A stretch of DNA of 64,000 nucleotides. Origin: Antedon mediterranea (Eukaryota > Echinodermata > Crinoidea > Comatulida > Antedonidae). The stretch lies in contig NC_092679.1 in NCBI RefSeq assembly GCF_964355755.1, positions 18,590,932-18,654,931 of the forward strand, read 5' to 3'. This document shows, piece by piece, positions 46,507 to 58,690 of the stretch; position 1 is the first letter of the stretch; the number at the start of each line of letters is the position of its first letter. The notes under the pieces are model-generated. The model was given only the letters and a program-made list of their open reading frames with translations, did no database searches and was not told where the DNA came from. The position numbers and the translations under genes were made by a program.

Positions 46507-46680
46507 GTATGATACTCGCCCTGTAAGCGAGAGGTTGCAGGTTCGAATCCAGCCAGAGACATTTTTTCATACAACTAAAAAATATGGAACTTTCGCCAAT
46601 GAGCTATGCTCGACGCGATTATGAGATCATGTTCCGAATATGAGCACTGTTTCTATAATTTACAGTATGATTTATATATA
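46503..46680 (+). mobile_element. tRNA-derived SINE, 5-prime truncated copy
   Basis: Starts inside box A (AGTGGTATGATACTCGCC) straight after an (AT)n run; otherwise nearly the same as 42016-42190, including the shared tail. Confidence 0.88.
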
Positions 46681-46739
46681 ATTTACACAGTGCTACGCAA
46701 CATCATTGATTTATATATATATATATATATATATATCGA

Positions 46740-47461
46740 AATGTATTATTTGAAATTCGTACTTTCTTTTTAAATACCTTATTCATTTGTTTACTGTAAT
46801 TGATAGAAAGAAAGATAATAAAGTTTACGTTGATTGATTGAGAATGTAGGATAGGGTAACGAATTTCAGTTATTTAACATTTTGATATATTTACATAAAT
46901 AAATGCGATTTATTAATTACATTTGGTATATCACATCCTTTGAAAGAATTTGGTAATTCTCAAAGAAATTGATTTATAATGATCTACAATTTACTAAATA
47001 TTTTGATAACATTTTTAGCGTATTTTATCATGTCTTGATATTACTGTAATTGTGTTTTATTTCATATTTAGTGGGTATATACTTGATAATACAGGTCACC
47101 ATATTAGACCCAAACAAAATAAACACCTTCCTAAAAACCCTTCTGAACAATAAAAGCCCCGGGCATTTATCCAAAAGAAATACATTATCTACATTTTCAT
47201 CTTAACATAACGCATTGAATTTCAATAAATGCGATTTCTTTTAGCCATCACTTCTCATAGTTCAGAAATATATCCATGTAAACCAGCTTCTTTTCTTAAA
47301 TATTCTACTAAAAGCAATTAATTCACAATTACAGTGCTAAAACTAATGTTATGATGTCGGTAAATTAGTATGTAAAATACAGTAGGCCTTACTAAACTTT
47401 ATAAAAATGTCTTCAAATTCTCAGCTAGCTATATTAGTTAACATGTTGATGTTGGATCATT
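46740..47461. other. gene-free 3-prime flank
   Basis: AT-rich. The part from about 47000 is homologous to the 3-prime flanks at 54140-54500 and 58340-58690, marking the edge of the triplicated block. Confidence 0.6.
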
Positions 47462-48032
47462 TTATTTAATAATTTCAGTCACGTTGTAATAGTAGGTTTC
47501 CACATACTGTGAAGCAACTGTAATATTGTAAAATTGGACTTCATCAATCAAGCCATAAAAATAACGGCCGTTGCTGCCATGTGCTGTTCCAATAACGACT
47601 GGGTTAGAATTGATCGGTATAGGACCAGAGCAACAATCAGACTGACCAGATTGTATCTATACATTGACATAAAACGCTAGGCAACTTCCATTGTAGGTTA
47701 AAACCAAATGTCGCCACACTCCAAATTGAGTCACAGGAAAATACTTGAATCTAGAATTAGATCGGAATAAAGTAAAAAGTGATACCAATAACTTATTAGG
47801 ACCAAGTTTGAATTCAAATTCACCATCTTCCCGGAAACCATTATTCAAAATAAACTGGTTGTTATCACCTCCTTCCAAACCTTTATACCACAAACTAATT
47901 GTAAATTCTGATCCAAAATCAAAATTACTAAACTCGTCAACAACAACTCTCTGAGAGCCGGTCGCTTGTACATTTACCATTTACGGCAAATATTCCAAGA
48001 GCTACGATCAGCGTAAACGAACTGCAATACAT
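47462..48032 (-). pseudogene. type B LamG gene with internal deletion
   Basis: The signal peptide (MYCSSFTLIVALGIFAVNG) is joined after KCTSD directly to the LamG motif TGSQRVVVDEFSN, removing the module, linker and LamG start. Junction microhomology is GACC/ACCGG-like, and the frame is lost. A second lesion turns the NAEIQSGQ codons into a stop (GAG to TAG near 47655). The upstream region is also cut: homology to the 54503 and 58691 5-prime flanks stops at about 48665. Confidence 0.9.
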
Positions 48033-48664
48033 ACTCTAATGAAACAAAGAATAAATGCCGCATATACGTGGTAGTTTTCAGTGAATATGAATTTTGTAAA
48101 AAAATAAACTTGTAAATTAATAATAAATGAACAAAACTAAGTTCTGCATTGACAAAATGTATATAAAAAAAAAATAAATCAACGAAGATTTACATATACA
48201 AATATACGAGTTTTAAAATAATTAATAGTTGAGAGGCTATCCACATTGAAATGTCTAAATATAAACAAAAGTAATGAATGACTGTGCGTTTAAACCAAGG
48301 ACTAACTAGAAAATCTAACAAATGCTTTATAAATATTAGCGATTTATGAAGTTCAGATAAACAGATAAGTTACCAAATTTATGAAAATATGATAACTTGT
48401 CGAGGCCTACAGTACTTTAAATTAAACCTTAACCAACGTTGTCAATAGGTAAACTAACAAGTACATGTCTGTTTTACTTTGTTGAAAGAATTATGGAACT
48501 AACTTACAAATGTGTAGTTTGATACCAAACCGACGCATTACATGAGCACTACTGGATACTCTATCTTTAGTATTGATCACTTTCGTAGGTAATAACTTGT
48601 TTTGTTTCCTCAATGAGTATACTGATATACTGTACGTTTACATGACAAAATGACAAACACACTT

Positions 48665-49200
48665 TAAGTTGTGCTTATGTGATATTGAAAAACAAAAATG
48701 CATTCAAAAATTTAGTTCACATAATAAGTTAAGGCTCTTTTCTCTTTATAAAAAAGAAATATGTTTAAGTTATCACTTGACCAACATCATTAATTTTAAA
48801 CAAAGAAGATTATTAACTAAGTTACGTTTAGGGATATTAGAGCTAGAAATTGAAAAGGGCAGATGGGAGGGTGTAGAAAGGTATAAGAGAACGTGTAAAT
48901 TATGTAAAAAGAACATTATTGAGTATGAATATCATTTTATTTTGCAATGCACATTTTATAATGATTTAAGAAAAAGTTTTATTCCAAGATTTATTCGTGT
49001 TTTTACTTCTATTAATAAGCTATGTTTATTACTTTCCAACACAAATTTTACTTATAATTTAGGAAAATACGTCTACTTTGCTTTTGAAAGAAGAAATCAT
49101 TATCTTAAGTTATAGTTATTTTTTATTTGTTTGTATTAGGGCCAAAGGCCAATATACATTGAACTAATAAATTCCCTGAAGAGGGAAAGAAGAAGAAACT
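48665..49200 (+). mobile_element. LINE 3-prime fragment, block I
   Basis: Encodes QRRLLTKLRLGILELEIEKG and CKLCKKNIIEYEYHFILQC, a C-terminal zinc-knuckle region of a non-LTR element, then a 3-prime UTR with hairpins (GGGCCAAAGGCC; TTCCCTGAAGAGGGAA). Duplicated with the LamG block. Confidence 0.8.
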
Positions 49201-49299
49201 ATTTTGTAGAATTTGTTTAATATTCTCCGCAATAACACAAAACCAATAAACATAAACAATTGATTTCCAATAAATGAGATTTACTATTGATTTACTTAA

Positions 49300-49708
49300 A
49301 GATGTATGAAAAATGAAGATTAATAAAAGCAGATTTACTATTGATTTACTTAAAGATATATAAAAAATGAAGATTAATAAAAGCAGATTTACTATTGATT
49401 TACTTAAAGATGTATGAAAAATGAAGATTAATAAAAGCAGATTTTGATTAGGCCATTTGGAATTTTTATCAAGTTATTTACTTATGTAAAAAAAAGAAAA
49501 CCAACAAACATACTGATTTTACTTACAAAAAGACAAAATAAACGGTTAAATTTAACCAAAAACAGACAGAATACTTTTTGCTTAAAATTACATTATTTTC
49601 AGGTATAATAATAATTTTAATTTTCGATCCAAAATTTGGGGAAAAGTGAATATCTAAATGTGACATTAAAATTACATTAAAATTATTTTTTCAGGGGTCA
49701 AAATATCT
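49300..49708. mobile_element. TTAA MITE with 54-bp left-end array (3 units), block I
   Basis: TTAA plus left end recurs at 49296, 49350 and 49404 (54-bp steps); the right end ...AAATATCT is followed by TTAA (49709-49712). Confidence 0.9.
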
Positions 49709-49842
49709 TTAAATTTCCTACCTAAAGAAATAAATTTACAATGTTGGTACTAAGGCCAAAAACGAACTACGAATTCAGAGTAAGCCTATATTTCACTATA
49801 TTTAAACAGGTTAACAAACGATGCGTCACTCAGAAATCAACT

Positions 49843-51069
49843 TTAAATTTCAATCACATTATAATAATAGGCTTCCACTTGTTGTGATGTCACAGAACTA
49901 TTCTAAGATTGGACTTCGTCAATCAAGCCATAGAAATAACGTTCGATCTTTTTATGTGCTGTTCCAATAACGATTGGGTTAGGATTGATTGGTATAGGAC
50001 CAGAGCAACAGTCAGACTGACCAGAGCAACAGTCAGACTGACCAGAGCAACAGCCAGACTGACCAGGTTGTATTTGTGCATTGACATATACAGCTGCGTA
50101 AATGCCGTTATAGGTTAAAACCACATGTCGCCACACTCCAAATTGAACCACAGGCTTATACTTAAATCTAGATTCACGTCGGGTAAAAATACTGTTAAAT
50201 TAGGATCATTCATCATATGACCAAGTTTAATTTCAATTTCACCATCCTCATGGAAACCATTATTCAAAATAAACTGTTTACGATCACCTCTTTCGAAACT
50301 TTTATACCACAGACTAACCGTAAATTCTAATCCAAAATCAAAGTTACTGAACTCATCTACAACAATGCTCTGAGAACCAGTGAAGTTGGCGGCTAGACCA
50401 CTTACACCAGTTGTGTATGTTAAGTCTGTACCATTAGATCTTCCATGGCGTTCATTGCCAGATGTATCTTTGACGTCACACTCAAATGCGTAATAAGCAA
50501 GTAAGTACTGGTTCTCTCCAACCAAGACATTGTGTTGATGGGTGTCAGTTTGAGTACTAGACTCACCTTCCAGACAATTAGTTGACAATTCAAATTCCAT
50601 TGTATGAACTTCATTTGATGTCACGACATCATCATCCATCTCCGATTGTGTACTAGACTCGTTTTTCCAGACCATTAGTTAAGGATTCCGTTAATACCAT
50701 TGTATTACGACCATCTTCATCTGATGTCATAATATTACCATTCATCTCGGATTGAGTACAAGAGTCATTTCCCAGACCATTAGTTGAGGATTCCGTTTCT
50801 ATTATATTTGTATTATCAACTCCTTCATTTTGATTCTCATTGAATTGGTTAGCCAAACCAAAGCCAATCAGTTGATATTTATTGCAAACATCATCCGTTT
50901 TAACATGGGAATATGTAATGCATTTTGATAGTGAAACCACTTTCAACATACATTTCTCGAGATCTGCCAATTTCACCAGTTTTTGGTTGTTTCCACATTT
51001 TGTTTGACGTTTACCATTTACGTCAAAAATTGAAAGAACCACGATCAACGTTAACACGCTGTAATACAT
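49843..51069 (-). pseudogene. broken type B LamG gene, block I (paralog of 62424 gene)
   Basis: Lesions relative to the intact 62424-63629 copy: one extra T in a T-run near 50665, a 4-bp deletion near 50186, and a stop (TTT TAC to TCT TAG) near 49903. Other domains are recognisable: KCGNNQKLVKLADLEKCM, YYAFECDVKD, TVSLWYKSFERG. It carries the longest Cys-Cys repeat, three GQS(D/G)CCS units. The start is the ATG at 51069, right after acceptor TTTTATCAG. Confidence 0.88.
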
Positions 51070-53084
51070 AATCTGATAAAACAAAATAAAACTGTATGTG
51101 AAAACTAGCTGTTAATTCGTATTAAAAAAAACAAACTTGAAAATACGAGTTAGTTAAAGCAAGGATAGGAACTACAGTCCTTTGATCTTATGTCTGGCTG
51201 CGACAAATACCAACAGTACTATAAATAATCTCCGCGGCGCACGGTGTATGTTAGGGATGTGGAACTGATCGTGTCGCAACTACAGATAAACCGTATGATC
51301 TCCGAAAATCATCATCCTGTGATTGCCTTAGAGTTTAGAGGTTCTCCACATTTTTGCCCAATAAACATAGTGAACAAATGACAGTCAATCAAAGGAGACA
51401 AATGGAAAATAAATAACGATAACAGAAAATTACGAAATTATGTTACCTTCAACATGAACCAGATTGTAATAAATCGACGGAAATAGCAGAAGCATCACAT
51501 GCTTAACTTCATAATGTAGCCAATCACATGAACTTCACAATAGTTACAATACAATAACAAGCGCATATTCCTACAGAAGACTTTCTGAATGTATTATCTT
51601 ACAATACTGTTACACGAATAAATTCTTTTTGTATACTCGTCACGTTATATTGATCTTTCTCTCTCTAAAAAAAAGTAAAACCAATATACAGTTACATGAC
51701 AATGCCAGAATACACAAAGATGATTAAGTCAATATTAGTTAAAGGCAGTTTTCTCTTTTTAATCAATATTCAATTTATGACTTGATTTATATACAATAGA
51801 CGTACCACAGTATCAATGTGTAAACCAGTATTTTAAATATTAGTTTTACTGTGAAATTTTAAATGTACGAATTGCCCCTTTATATTACATTTTAAACATT
51901 TTATTGAATAATTTTATATATTTTATAACTTTCGTATGGTAATAACTCGTTATGTTGTCTCAAAGTACAGGTAGGCTACACTGTATACATTTACATGACA
52001 AACACACAAAAAGATGTTCAACCAGTATTGTGCAAAAATAAAGCGTTTTAATTGGTTACAGGCAATGAGAATATAGGATTCTAACATTCCTTATTCCAGG
52101 TAAACTTAACGAGTGCTAATATTTGAGTCTAGCATTGACCATCAATCTCCGAACCTCTTATAAAGGCACAGATGAGTGGTAACGATAAGCGTAAAACCGT
52201 GTAGATTGTCCCGCTATCCTGAGCGGAGTTTCTTCTCAACCGCCCGTCCGCTTTTTGGGTAAATATAGTATAGATTTTATATTATTATTGTTATCCGATT
52301 ACCGTTTACCGCTATCACTCGTCTGTGTAAATCTGCCTTTAAAGATGTATTTTCACCCAATCAGACTCTCAATAGTCCGTTTTGCAGTTTTAATAAAGTT
52401 ATTCACTTCTGATTTCACATATAAAGCCAAACGAAACGATTAATTTTAAACAAAAAAACATTTTCTGATAAACAATTTTAGTTTTTTTTCTTTAAATTAC
52501 TTTTTTTTAAGAAAAATTATTTTTTTTTTCAAAAGAATAGTAGTTATTTATCGTTGTTTTGTTTTAAAGTGGAATAATTATTACAGTCTGTCGTTTTCTT
52601 TTTATGTTGCCATCTTGTATAAGATCAGGGATAAGAGCTACAGAAAATGTTTTTATCCAGTTAGCTGCTGCTGACTGAATTCCATTTGACAGACAAAAAC
52701 TTTCTTTCTTTCTTTCCACCAATGGCGAAAACGACTACTAGTTGCGAACAAGACATTTGATGAAATCTCCACCTGGTCTATCTTGTCCGACTTATCTTTT
52801 AATTCGTATCTTGTTCATGAGTTTTTGATCGGAGGTCGGGAAGGGGCTAATTGGACCATCTGTATGCTAAATCATCCTTCTGGGAATTAAAGTTTTTTTT
52901 TGCGGGGAATTTTAATCATATAATTTATTTTCTATTTATTCAGAGACTAGGGTTCGCACGGTCTTCAAACTTGGTTTCGGTATAAGAAAAAAAACGAGTT
53001 AGGCCGTCAAGGTCAAATATCAAAATGTTCAAATTGCTCCGATCGAGCTGAAACTTGGTTGCTTGTATATTCACGTCAAATATT
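51070..53084. other. 5-prime flank and gene-free stretch
   Basis: 51070-51450 matches 63630-64000, including a candidate non-coding exon with donor near 51447. A CCAAT-like cassette is at 52041-52070 and a stray TTAA-MITE left end at about 52338. No gene seen in the rest. Confidence 0.6.
52041..52070 (-). promoter_or_regulatory. conserved upstream CCAAT-like cassette (block I)
   Basis: AAGCGTTTTAATTGGTTACA then GGCAATGA; same block as at 56251 and 60424. Confidence 0.45.
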
Positions 53085-53940
53085 CAAAGAAAAAACTCCG
53101 CAATACATAATCTAGTGAAAAAAAAAATGATGGTGGATATGCATGGTTTTCTGTAAAAATGTGAACTTAATGACATAAACTTGTAAATTAACGATAAATG
53201 AACACAATTTTGACAAAATGTACACAAAATAGAAATACAAATAGAAAATTTACATATAGAAACATACGGGTTTACAAACAATTAATAGGTGAGAGGCTAT
53301 ATCCACATTGATTGAAATGCAAATATAACAAATGTAATATAGGAACGATCAGTACATACCAAAGACCAACTAGAAAACGCAACAAATTCTTTTAAACTTT
53401 TGGATTAAGTTTAGATAAACATATACATTTACCAATTTTATGAAAATACGCTAACTTGTTGAGGCCTACTTTAAGTTCCAAACTAACGTACTGTACTGTA
53501 CCTATCTTTCTAATTTTTTGAAGAGAATCATGAAACTAACTTACAAATGTGTAGTTTGATCCAATTGACAATTTAAATGATTTTTAATGACTTTAATATT
53601 GATCACTTTTGTAGATAAAAACTACTCTTTTGTTTTCTCAAATGGATATACATTTACATGGCCAAACAAAAAGATTAACCACTATTGTGTAAAAATCAAA
53701 AATAAATCGAGCTTTAATTGGTTACACGAAATTGAAATAAGACTCGATTGTATTCGTGTCAAGGTAAACTCAATGAGTGTCAAGTTTTAGATCCAACGTC
53801 GGCCACTCATCCGCCCAAACCTCCTCTAGAGTAAAACACTGCTAATCGACCAGGGTGTGGTCATGTGGTGGACAAAATGTGATTTTGATATATATGTATT
53901 TATAAGTACATGTGATTACCGGTGTAAGGAATTTCAGTTA
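53085..53940 (-). pseudogene. relic 5-prime region of a lost type B gene
   Basis: CGCAATACATAATCTAGTGA (start-codon context) then about 850 bp homologous to type B upstream regions, including UTR exon donor (53540) and cassette (53708-53735). The coding body is absent. Confidence 0.75.
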
Positions 53941-54502
53941 TTTAACATTTTGATATTTACACATTTATTTTCATCAATCAAGCAAGCAAAAATCAAAAGT
54001 AAGATTAAACATTTAATAAAATACAAAACTGTATAACAATCTATTCTCCGCAATAACACAAAGTTTTCATCTAGTAAGCATAATCAATTGATTTCCAATA
54101 AATGCGATTTATTATTTCGTTTGGTGTATCACATCATTGGTAATACCCAAAGAAATTGATTTACAATGATTTACAATTTACCAAGCATTTTTATACAATA
54201 CATAAAAACCCTTCTGAACAATAAACGCCTCGAGGCGTTTATCCAAATAGAATACAGTATCTTCATTTTCATCTTAACACGATTTTCAATAAATGCGATT
54301 TCTTTTTTCTTTCAGACGTCACATTATTTCTAGTTCAGATATATATCTATGTAAACCAGCTTCTTTTCTTAAATATTCTACCGAAAGCAATTAATTCACA
54401 ATTACAGTGCTAAAAGTATTTGACAAGCTAAATTAAAATTCTTAAAAATGTCTCCAAATTCTCAGCTAGCTATATTAGTTTATATGGTATTGTTGGACCA
54501 TT

Positions 54503-55582
54503 TTATTTAATAATTTCAGTCGCGTTGTAATAGTAGGTTTCCACATGCTGTGAAGCAACTGTAATATTGTAAAATTGGACTTCATCAATCAAGCCATAAA
54601 AATAACGCCTGTTGCTGCCATGTGCTGTTCCAATAACGACTGGGTTAGAATTGATCGGTATAGGACCAGAGCAACAATCAGACTGACCAGATTGTATCTC
54701 TGCATTGACATAAAACGCTAGGCAACTTCCATTGTAGGTTAAAACCAAATGTCGCCACACTCCAAATTGAGTCACAGGAACATATTCGAATCTAGAAATA
54801 GATCGGAATAAAGTAAAAAGTGATACAAATAAATTATTAGGACCAAGTTTGAATTCAAATTCACCATCGTCCCGGAAACCATTATTCAAAATAAACTGTT
54901 GGTTATCACCTCCTTCCAAACCTTTATACCACAAACTAACTGTAAATTCTGATCCAAAATCAAAATGACTAAACTCGTCAACAACAACTCTTTGAGAGCC
55001 AGTGAAGTTGGCGGCTAATCCACTTACACCAGTTGTGTATGTTAAGTCTGTACCATTAGATCTTCCATGGCGTTCATTGCCAGATGTATCTTTGACGTCA
55101 CACTCAAACGCGTAATAAGCAAGTAAATACTGGTTCTCTCCAACCAAGAGATTGTCATAGTTGCCACTTTGCGTACTGGACTCAGTTTTCAGACAATTAG
55201 TTGACAATTCAGATTCCATTATATGATCTTCACCTGATACATCATCATCCATCTCGAATTGAGTACTAGACTCATTTTCCAGTCCATTAGTTGAGGATTC
55301 CATACTTTGAAATTCTTCATCTGACGTCATGACACTATTTTGTTGATTTTCATTAAATTGGTGATGAGCAACCAGTTGATATTCGTTGCAAACATCATCC
55401 ACACTCTTTTTAAGAAACTTAAATTTAACACTGGAACATATAATGCACTTTGAAAGTAACACTACCTCCAACATACATTTCTCTCGATCAGCCAGTTTCA
55501 CTAATTTTTGGTCGCTTGTACATTTACCATTTACGGCAAATATTCCAAGAGCTACGATCAGCGTTAACGAACTGCAATACAT
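54503..55582 (-). CDS. secreted LamG jellyroll protein, type B (block II)
   Basis: 359 residues: signal peptide (1-about 19), cysteine module C21/C36/C46/C49, C65, acidic Ser/Thr linker (about 70-147; SDEEFQSME, NGLENESSTQFEMDDD), LamG (about 150-350) with LLAYYAFECDVKD, SLWYKGLEGGDNQQ, RHLVLTYNG, one QSDCCSG unit and GLIDEVQFYN. Single coding exon after acceptor TTAG; non-coding exon donor near 56055 and cassette at 56251. AATAAA overlaps the stop codon. Nearly the same as the 58691 gene, including non-coding flanks, so a recent duplicate. Function unknown. Confidence 0.9.
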   Translation of the reverse strand: MYCSSLTLIVALGIFAVNGKCTSDQKLVKLADREKCMLEVVLLSKCIICSSVKFKFLKKSVDDVCNEYQLVAHHQFNENQQNSVMTSDEEFQSMESSTNGLENESSTQFEMDDDVSGEDHIMESELSTNCLKTESSTQSGNYDNLLVGENQYLLAYYAFECDVKDTSGNERHGRSNGTDLTYTTGVSGLAANFTGSQRVVVDEFSHFDFGSEFTVSLWYKGLEGGDNQQFILNNGFRDDGEFEFKLGPNNLFVSLFTLFRSISRFEYVPVTQFGVWRHLVLTYNGSCLAFYVNAEIQSGQSDCCSGPIPINSNPVVIGTAHGSNRRYFYGLIDEVQFYNITVASQHVETYYYNATEIIK

Positions 55583-56250
55583 AATCTAATGAAACAAAGA
55601 ATAAATGCCGCATACGTGGTAGTTTTCAGTGAATATGAATTTTGTAAAAATAAACTTGTAAATTAATAATAATGAACAAAACTAAGTTCTGCATTGACAA
55701 AATGTTTATAAAAAAAAAAAAAAATCAACGAAGATTTACATATACAAATATACGAGATTTAAAATAATTAATAGTTGAGAGGCTATCCACATTGAAATGT
55801 CTAAATATAAACAAAAGTAATGAAGAACTGTGCGTTTAAACCAAGGACTAACTAGAAAATCTAACAAATGCTTTATAAATATTAGCGATTTATGAAGTTC
55901 AGATAAACAGATAAATTACCAAATTTATGAAAATACGATAACTTGTCGAGGCCTACAGTAGGCCTACTTTAAATTAAACCTTAACCAACGTTGTCAATAG
56001 GTAAACTAACAAGTACATGTCTGTTTTACTTTGTTGAAAGAATTATGGAACTAACTTACAAATGTGTAGTTTGATACCAAACCGACGCATTACATGAGCA
56101 CTACTGGATACTCTATCTTTAGTATTGATTACTTTCGTAGGTAATAACTGGTTTTGTTTCCTCAATGAGTATACTGATATACGTTTACATGAAAAAATGA
56201 CAAACACACAAAAAGATTATTAACCTCTATTGTGTCAAAATGAAAAAATA

Positions 56251-56280
56251 TCGAGCTTTAATTGGTTACAGGCAATGACA
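56251..56280 (-). promoter_or_regulatory. conserved upstream CCAAT-like cassette (block II)
   Basis: TCGAGCTTTAATTGGTTACA then GGCAATGACA, about 670 bp upstream of the start codon. Confidence 0.5.
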
Positions 56281-56579
56281 ATGCTATCTTATTCGTGTTT
56301 AATTAAACCTCAATGAGTGTCAGGTTTTGGATGCATCGACAATCAATCCGCCCAAACGTCCTCTAGAGGAAAACACTGCTAATCGACAAGGGTGTGGGCC
56401 GGTGGTGGACAATGTGGTTAGAAGTATATGTGATTGCCGGAGTTTTTCTTGGGAATGGTGTAACATGATAAATGTCCATTATTTAACATTTTGATATTTA
56501 CATATTTATTTTTAAAAATCAAGAAAGTATAAAACAAGAGTTAGAATAAACATTTGATACAAAAAATAAATAAATATCT

Positions 56580-57480
56580 TCACTAATTATTTTGTAGTCT
56601 GGGGAATGTCATATGGCACAAACATTATTGAAAAAACACATACTAAATTTTGTAGATATTTATTTCAAGTTGGGAAAAATGCACCAAATACCGCTGTTAT
56701 TTCTGAGTTAGGTAGATTACCACTTTCTTTGGATTGTTTAGTTACAGTTATAAGATTTTGGTTACATATTATTACTTTAGATCATGACAGATTCATTTTT
56801 AAGGGTTATGAGTTTCAACTTAGAAAAGTTAACCGTAATGAGAATTGTTGGGCACAACAGGTCAAACACTTACCTTTTTCTACTGGTTTTGGTTATATAT
56901 GGTTACAACAATATGTTAATAGTAAAGGTTTATTTTTGAGAGAATTTAAGTTGCGCTTATGTGATATTGAAAAACAAAATGCATTCAAAATTTAGTTCAC
57001 ATAATAAGTTAAGGCTCTTTTCTCTTTATAAAAAAGAAATATGTTTAAGTTATCACTTGACCAACATAATTAATTTTAAACAAAGAAGATTATTAACTAA
57101 GTTACGTTTAGGGATATTAGAGCTAGAAATTGAAAAGGGCAGATGGGAGGGTGTAGAAAGGTATAAGAGAACGTGTAAATTATGTAAAAAGAACATTATT
57201 GAGTATGAATATCATTTTATTTTGCAATGCACATTTTATAATGATTTAAGAAAAAGTTTTATTCCAAGATTTATTCGTGTTTTTACTTATATTAATAAGC
57301 TATGTTTATTACTTTCCAACACAAATTTTACTTATAATTTAGGAAAATACGTCTACTTTGCTTTTGAAAGAAGAAATCATTATCTTAAGTTATAGTTATT
57401 TTTTATTTGTTTGTATTAGGGCCAAAGGCCAATATACATTGAACTAATAAATTCCCTGAAGAGGGAAAGAAGAAGAAACT
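56580..57480 (+). mobile_element. LINE 3-prime fragment, block II (longest)
   Basis: Open from NTAVISELGRLPLSLDCL through LQQYVNSKGLFLREFKLRLC, then a frameshift from shortened A-runs near 56975-56990, then the zinc-knuckle end as at 48665. No RT core, so a dead 5-prime truncated copy. Confidence 0.85.
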
Positions 57481-57579
57481 ATTTTGTAGAATTTGTTTAA
57501 TATTCTCCGCAATAACACAAAACCAATAAACATAAACAATTGATTTGCAATAAATGAGATTTACTATTGATTTACTTAA

Positions 57580-58151
57580 AGATGTATGAAAAATGAAGAT
57601 TAATAAAAGCAGATTTACTATTGATTTACTTAAAGATGTATGAAAAATGAAGATTAATAAAAGCAGATTTACTATTGATTTACTTAAAGATGTATGAAAA
57701 ATGAAGATTAATAAAAGCAGATTTACTATTGATTTACTTAAAGATGTATGAAAAATGAAGATTAATAAAAGCAGATTTACTATTGATTTACTTAAAGATG
57801 TATGAAAAATGAAGATTAATAAAAGCAGATTTACTATTGATTTACTTAAAGATGTATGAAAAATGAAGATTAATAAAAGCAGATTTTGATTAGGCCATTT
57901 GGAATTTTTATCAAGTTATTTACTTATGTAAAAAAAAAGAAAACCAACAAACATACTGATTTTACTTACAAAAAGACAAAATAAACGGTTAAATTTAACC
58001 AAAAACAGACAGAATACTTTTTGCTTAAAATTACATTATTTTCAGGTATAATAACAATTTTAATTTTCGATCCAAAATGTGGGGAAAAGTGAATATCTAA
58101 ATGTGACATTAAAATTACATTACAATTATTTTTTCAGGGGTCGAAATATCT
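57580..58151. mobile_element. TTAA MITE with 54-bp left-end array (6 units), block II
   Basis: Left end repeated at 54-bp steps from 57580 to 57850. Right end is followed by TTAA (58152-58155). Confidence 0.9.
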
Positions 58152-58281
58152 TTAAATTTCCTACCTAAAGAAATAAATTTACAATGTTGGTACTAAGGCC
58201 AAAAACGAACTACGAATTCAGAGTAAGCCTTTTATTTTTAAACATGTTAAAAAACGATTATGCGTCACTCAGAAATCAACT

Positions 58282-58330
58282 TTAAATTTCAATCACATTA
58301 TAATAATAGGCTTCCACTTGTTGTGATGTC
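58282..58330 (-). pseudogene. 3-prime relic of a 62424-type gene at the block junction
   Basis: Stop codon and last coding bases (SQQVEAYYYN codons) of a type B gene, then abrupt fusion at about 58330 to the 3-prime flank of the next gene with GAAATTGATTTA microhomology. Confidence 0.85.
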
Positions 58331-58690
58331 GTTTGAAATTGATTTACAATGATCTACAATTTACCAAGCATTTTTATACAATACATAAAAACCCTTCTGA
58401 ACAATAAACGCCTCGAGGCGTTTATCCAAATAGAATACAGTATCTTCATTTTCATCTTAACACGATTTTCAATAAATGCGATTTCTTTTTTCTTTCAGAC
58501 GTCACATTATTTCTAGTTCAGATATATATCTATGTAAACCAGCTTCTTTTCTTAAATATTCTACCGAAAGCAATTAATTCACAATTACAGTGCTAAAACT
58601 ACAGTATTTGACAAGCTAAATTAAAATTCTTAAAAATGTCTCCAAATTCTCAGCTAGCTATATTAGTTTATATGGTATTGTTGGACCATT

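Noticed and set aside
48669-49115. Host gene with 148 residues, repeated at 56961 and 61017
   Set aside because: Sequence is the zinc-knuckle end of a non-LTR element and the copies carry different frameshifts; it was carried along with the LamG blocks.
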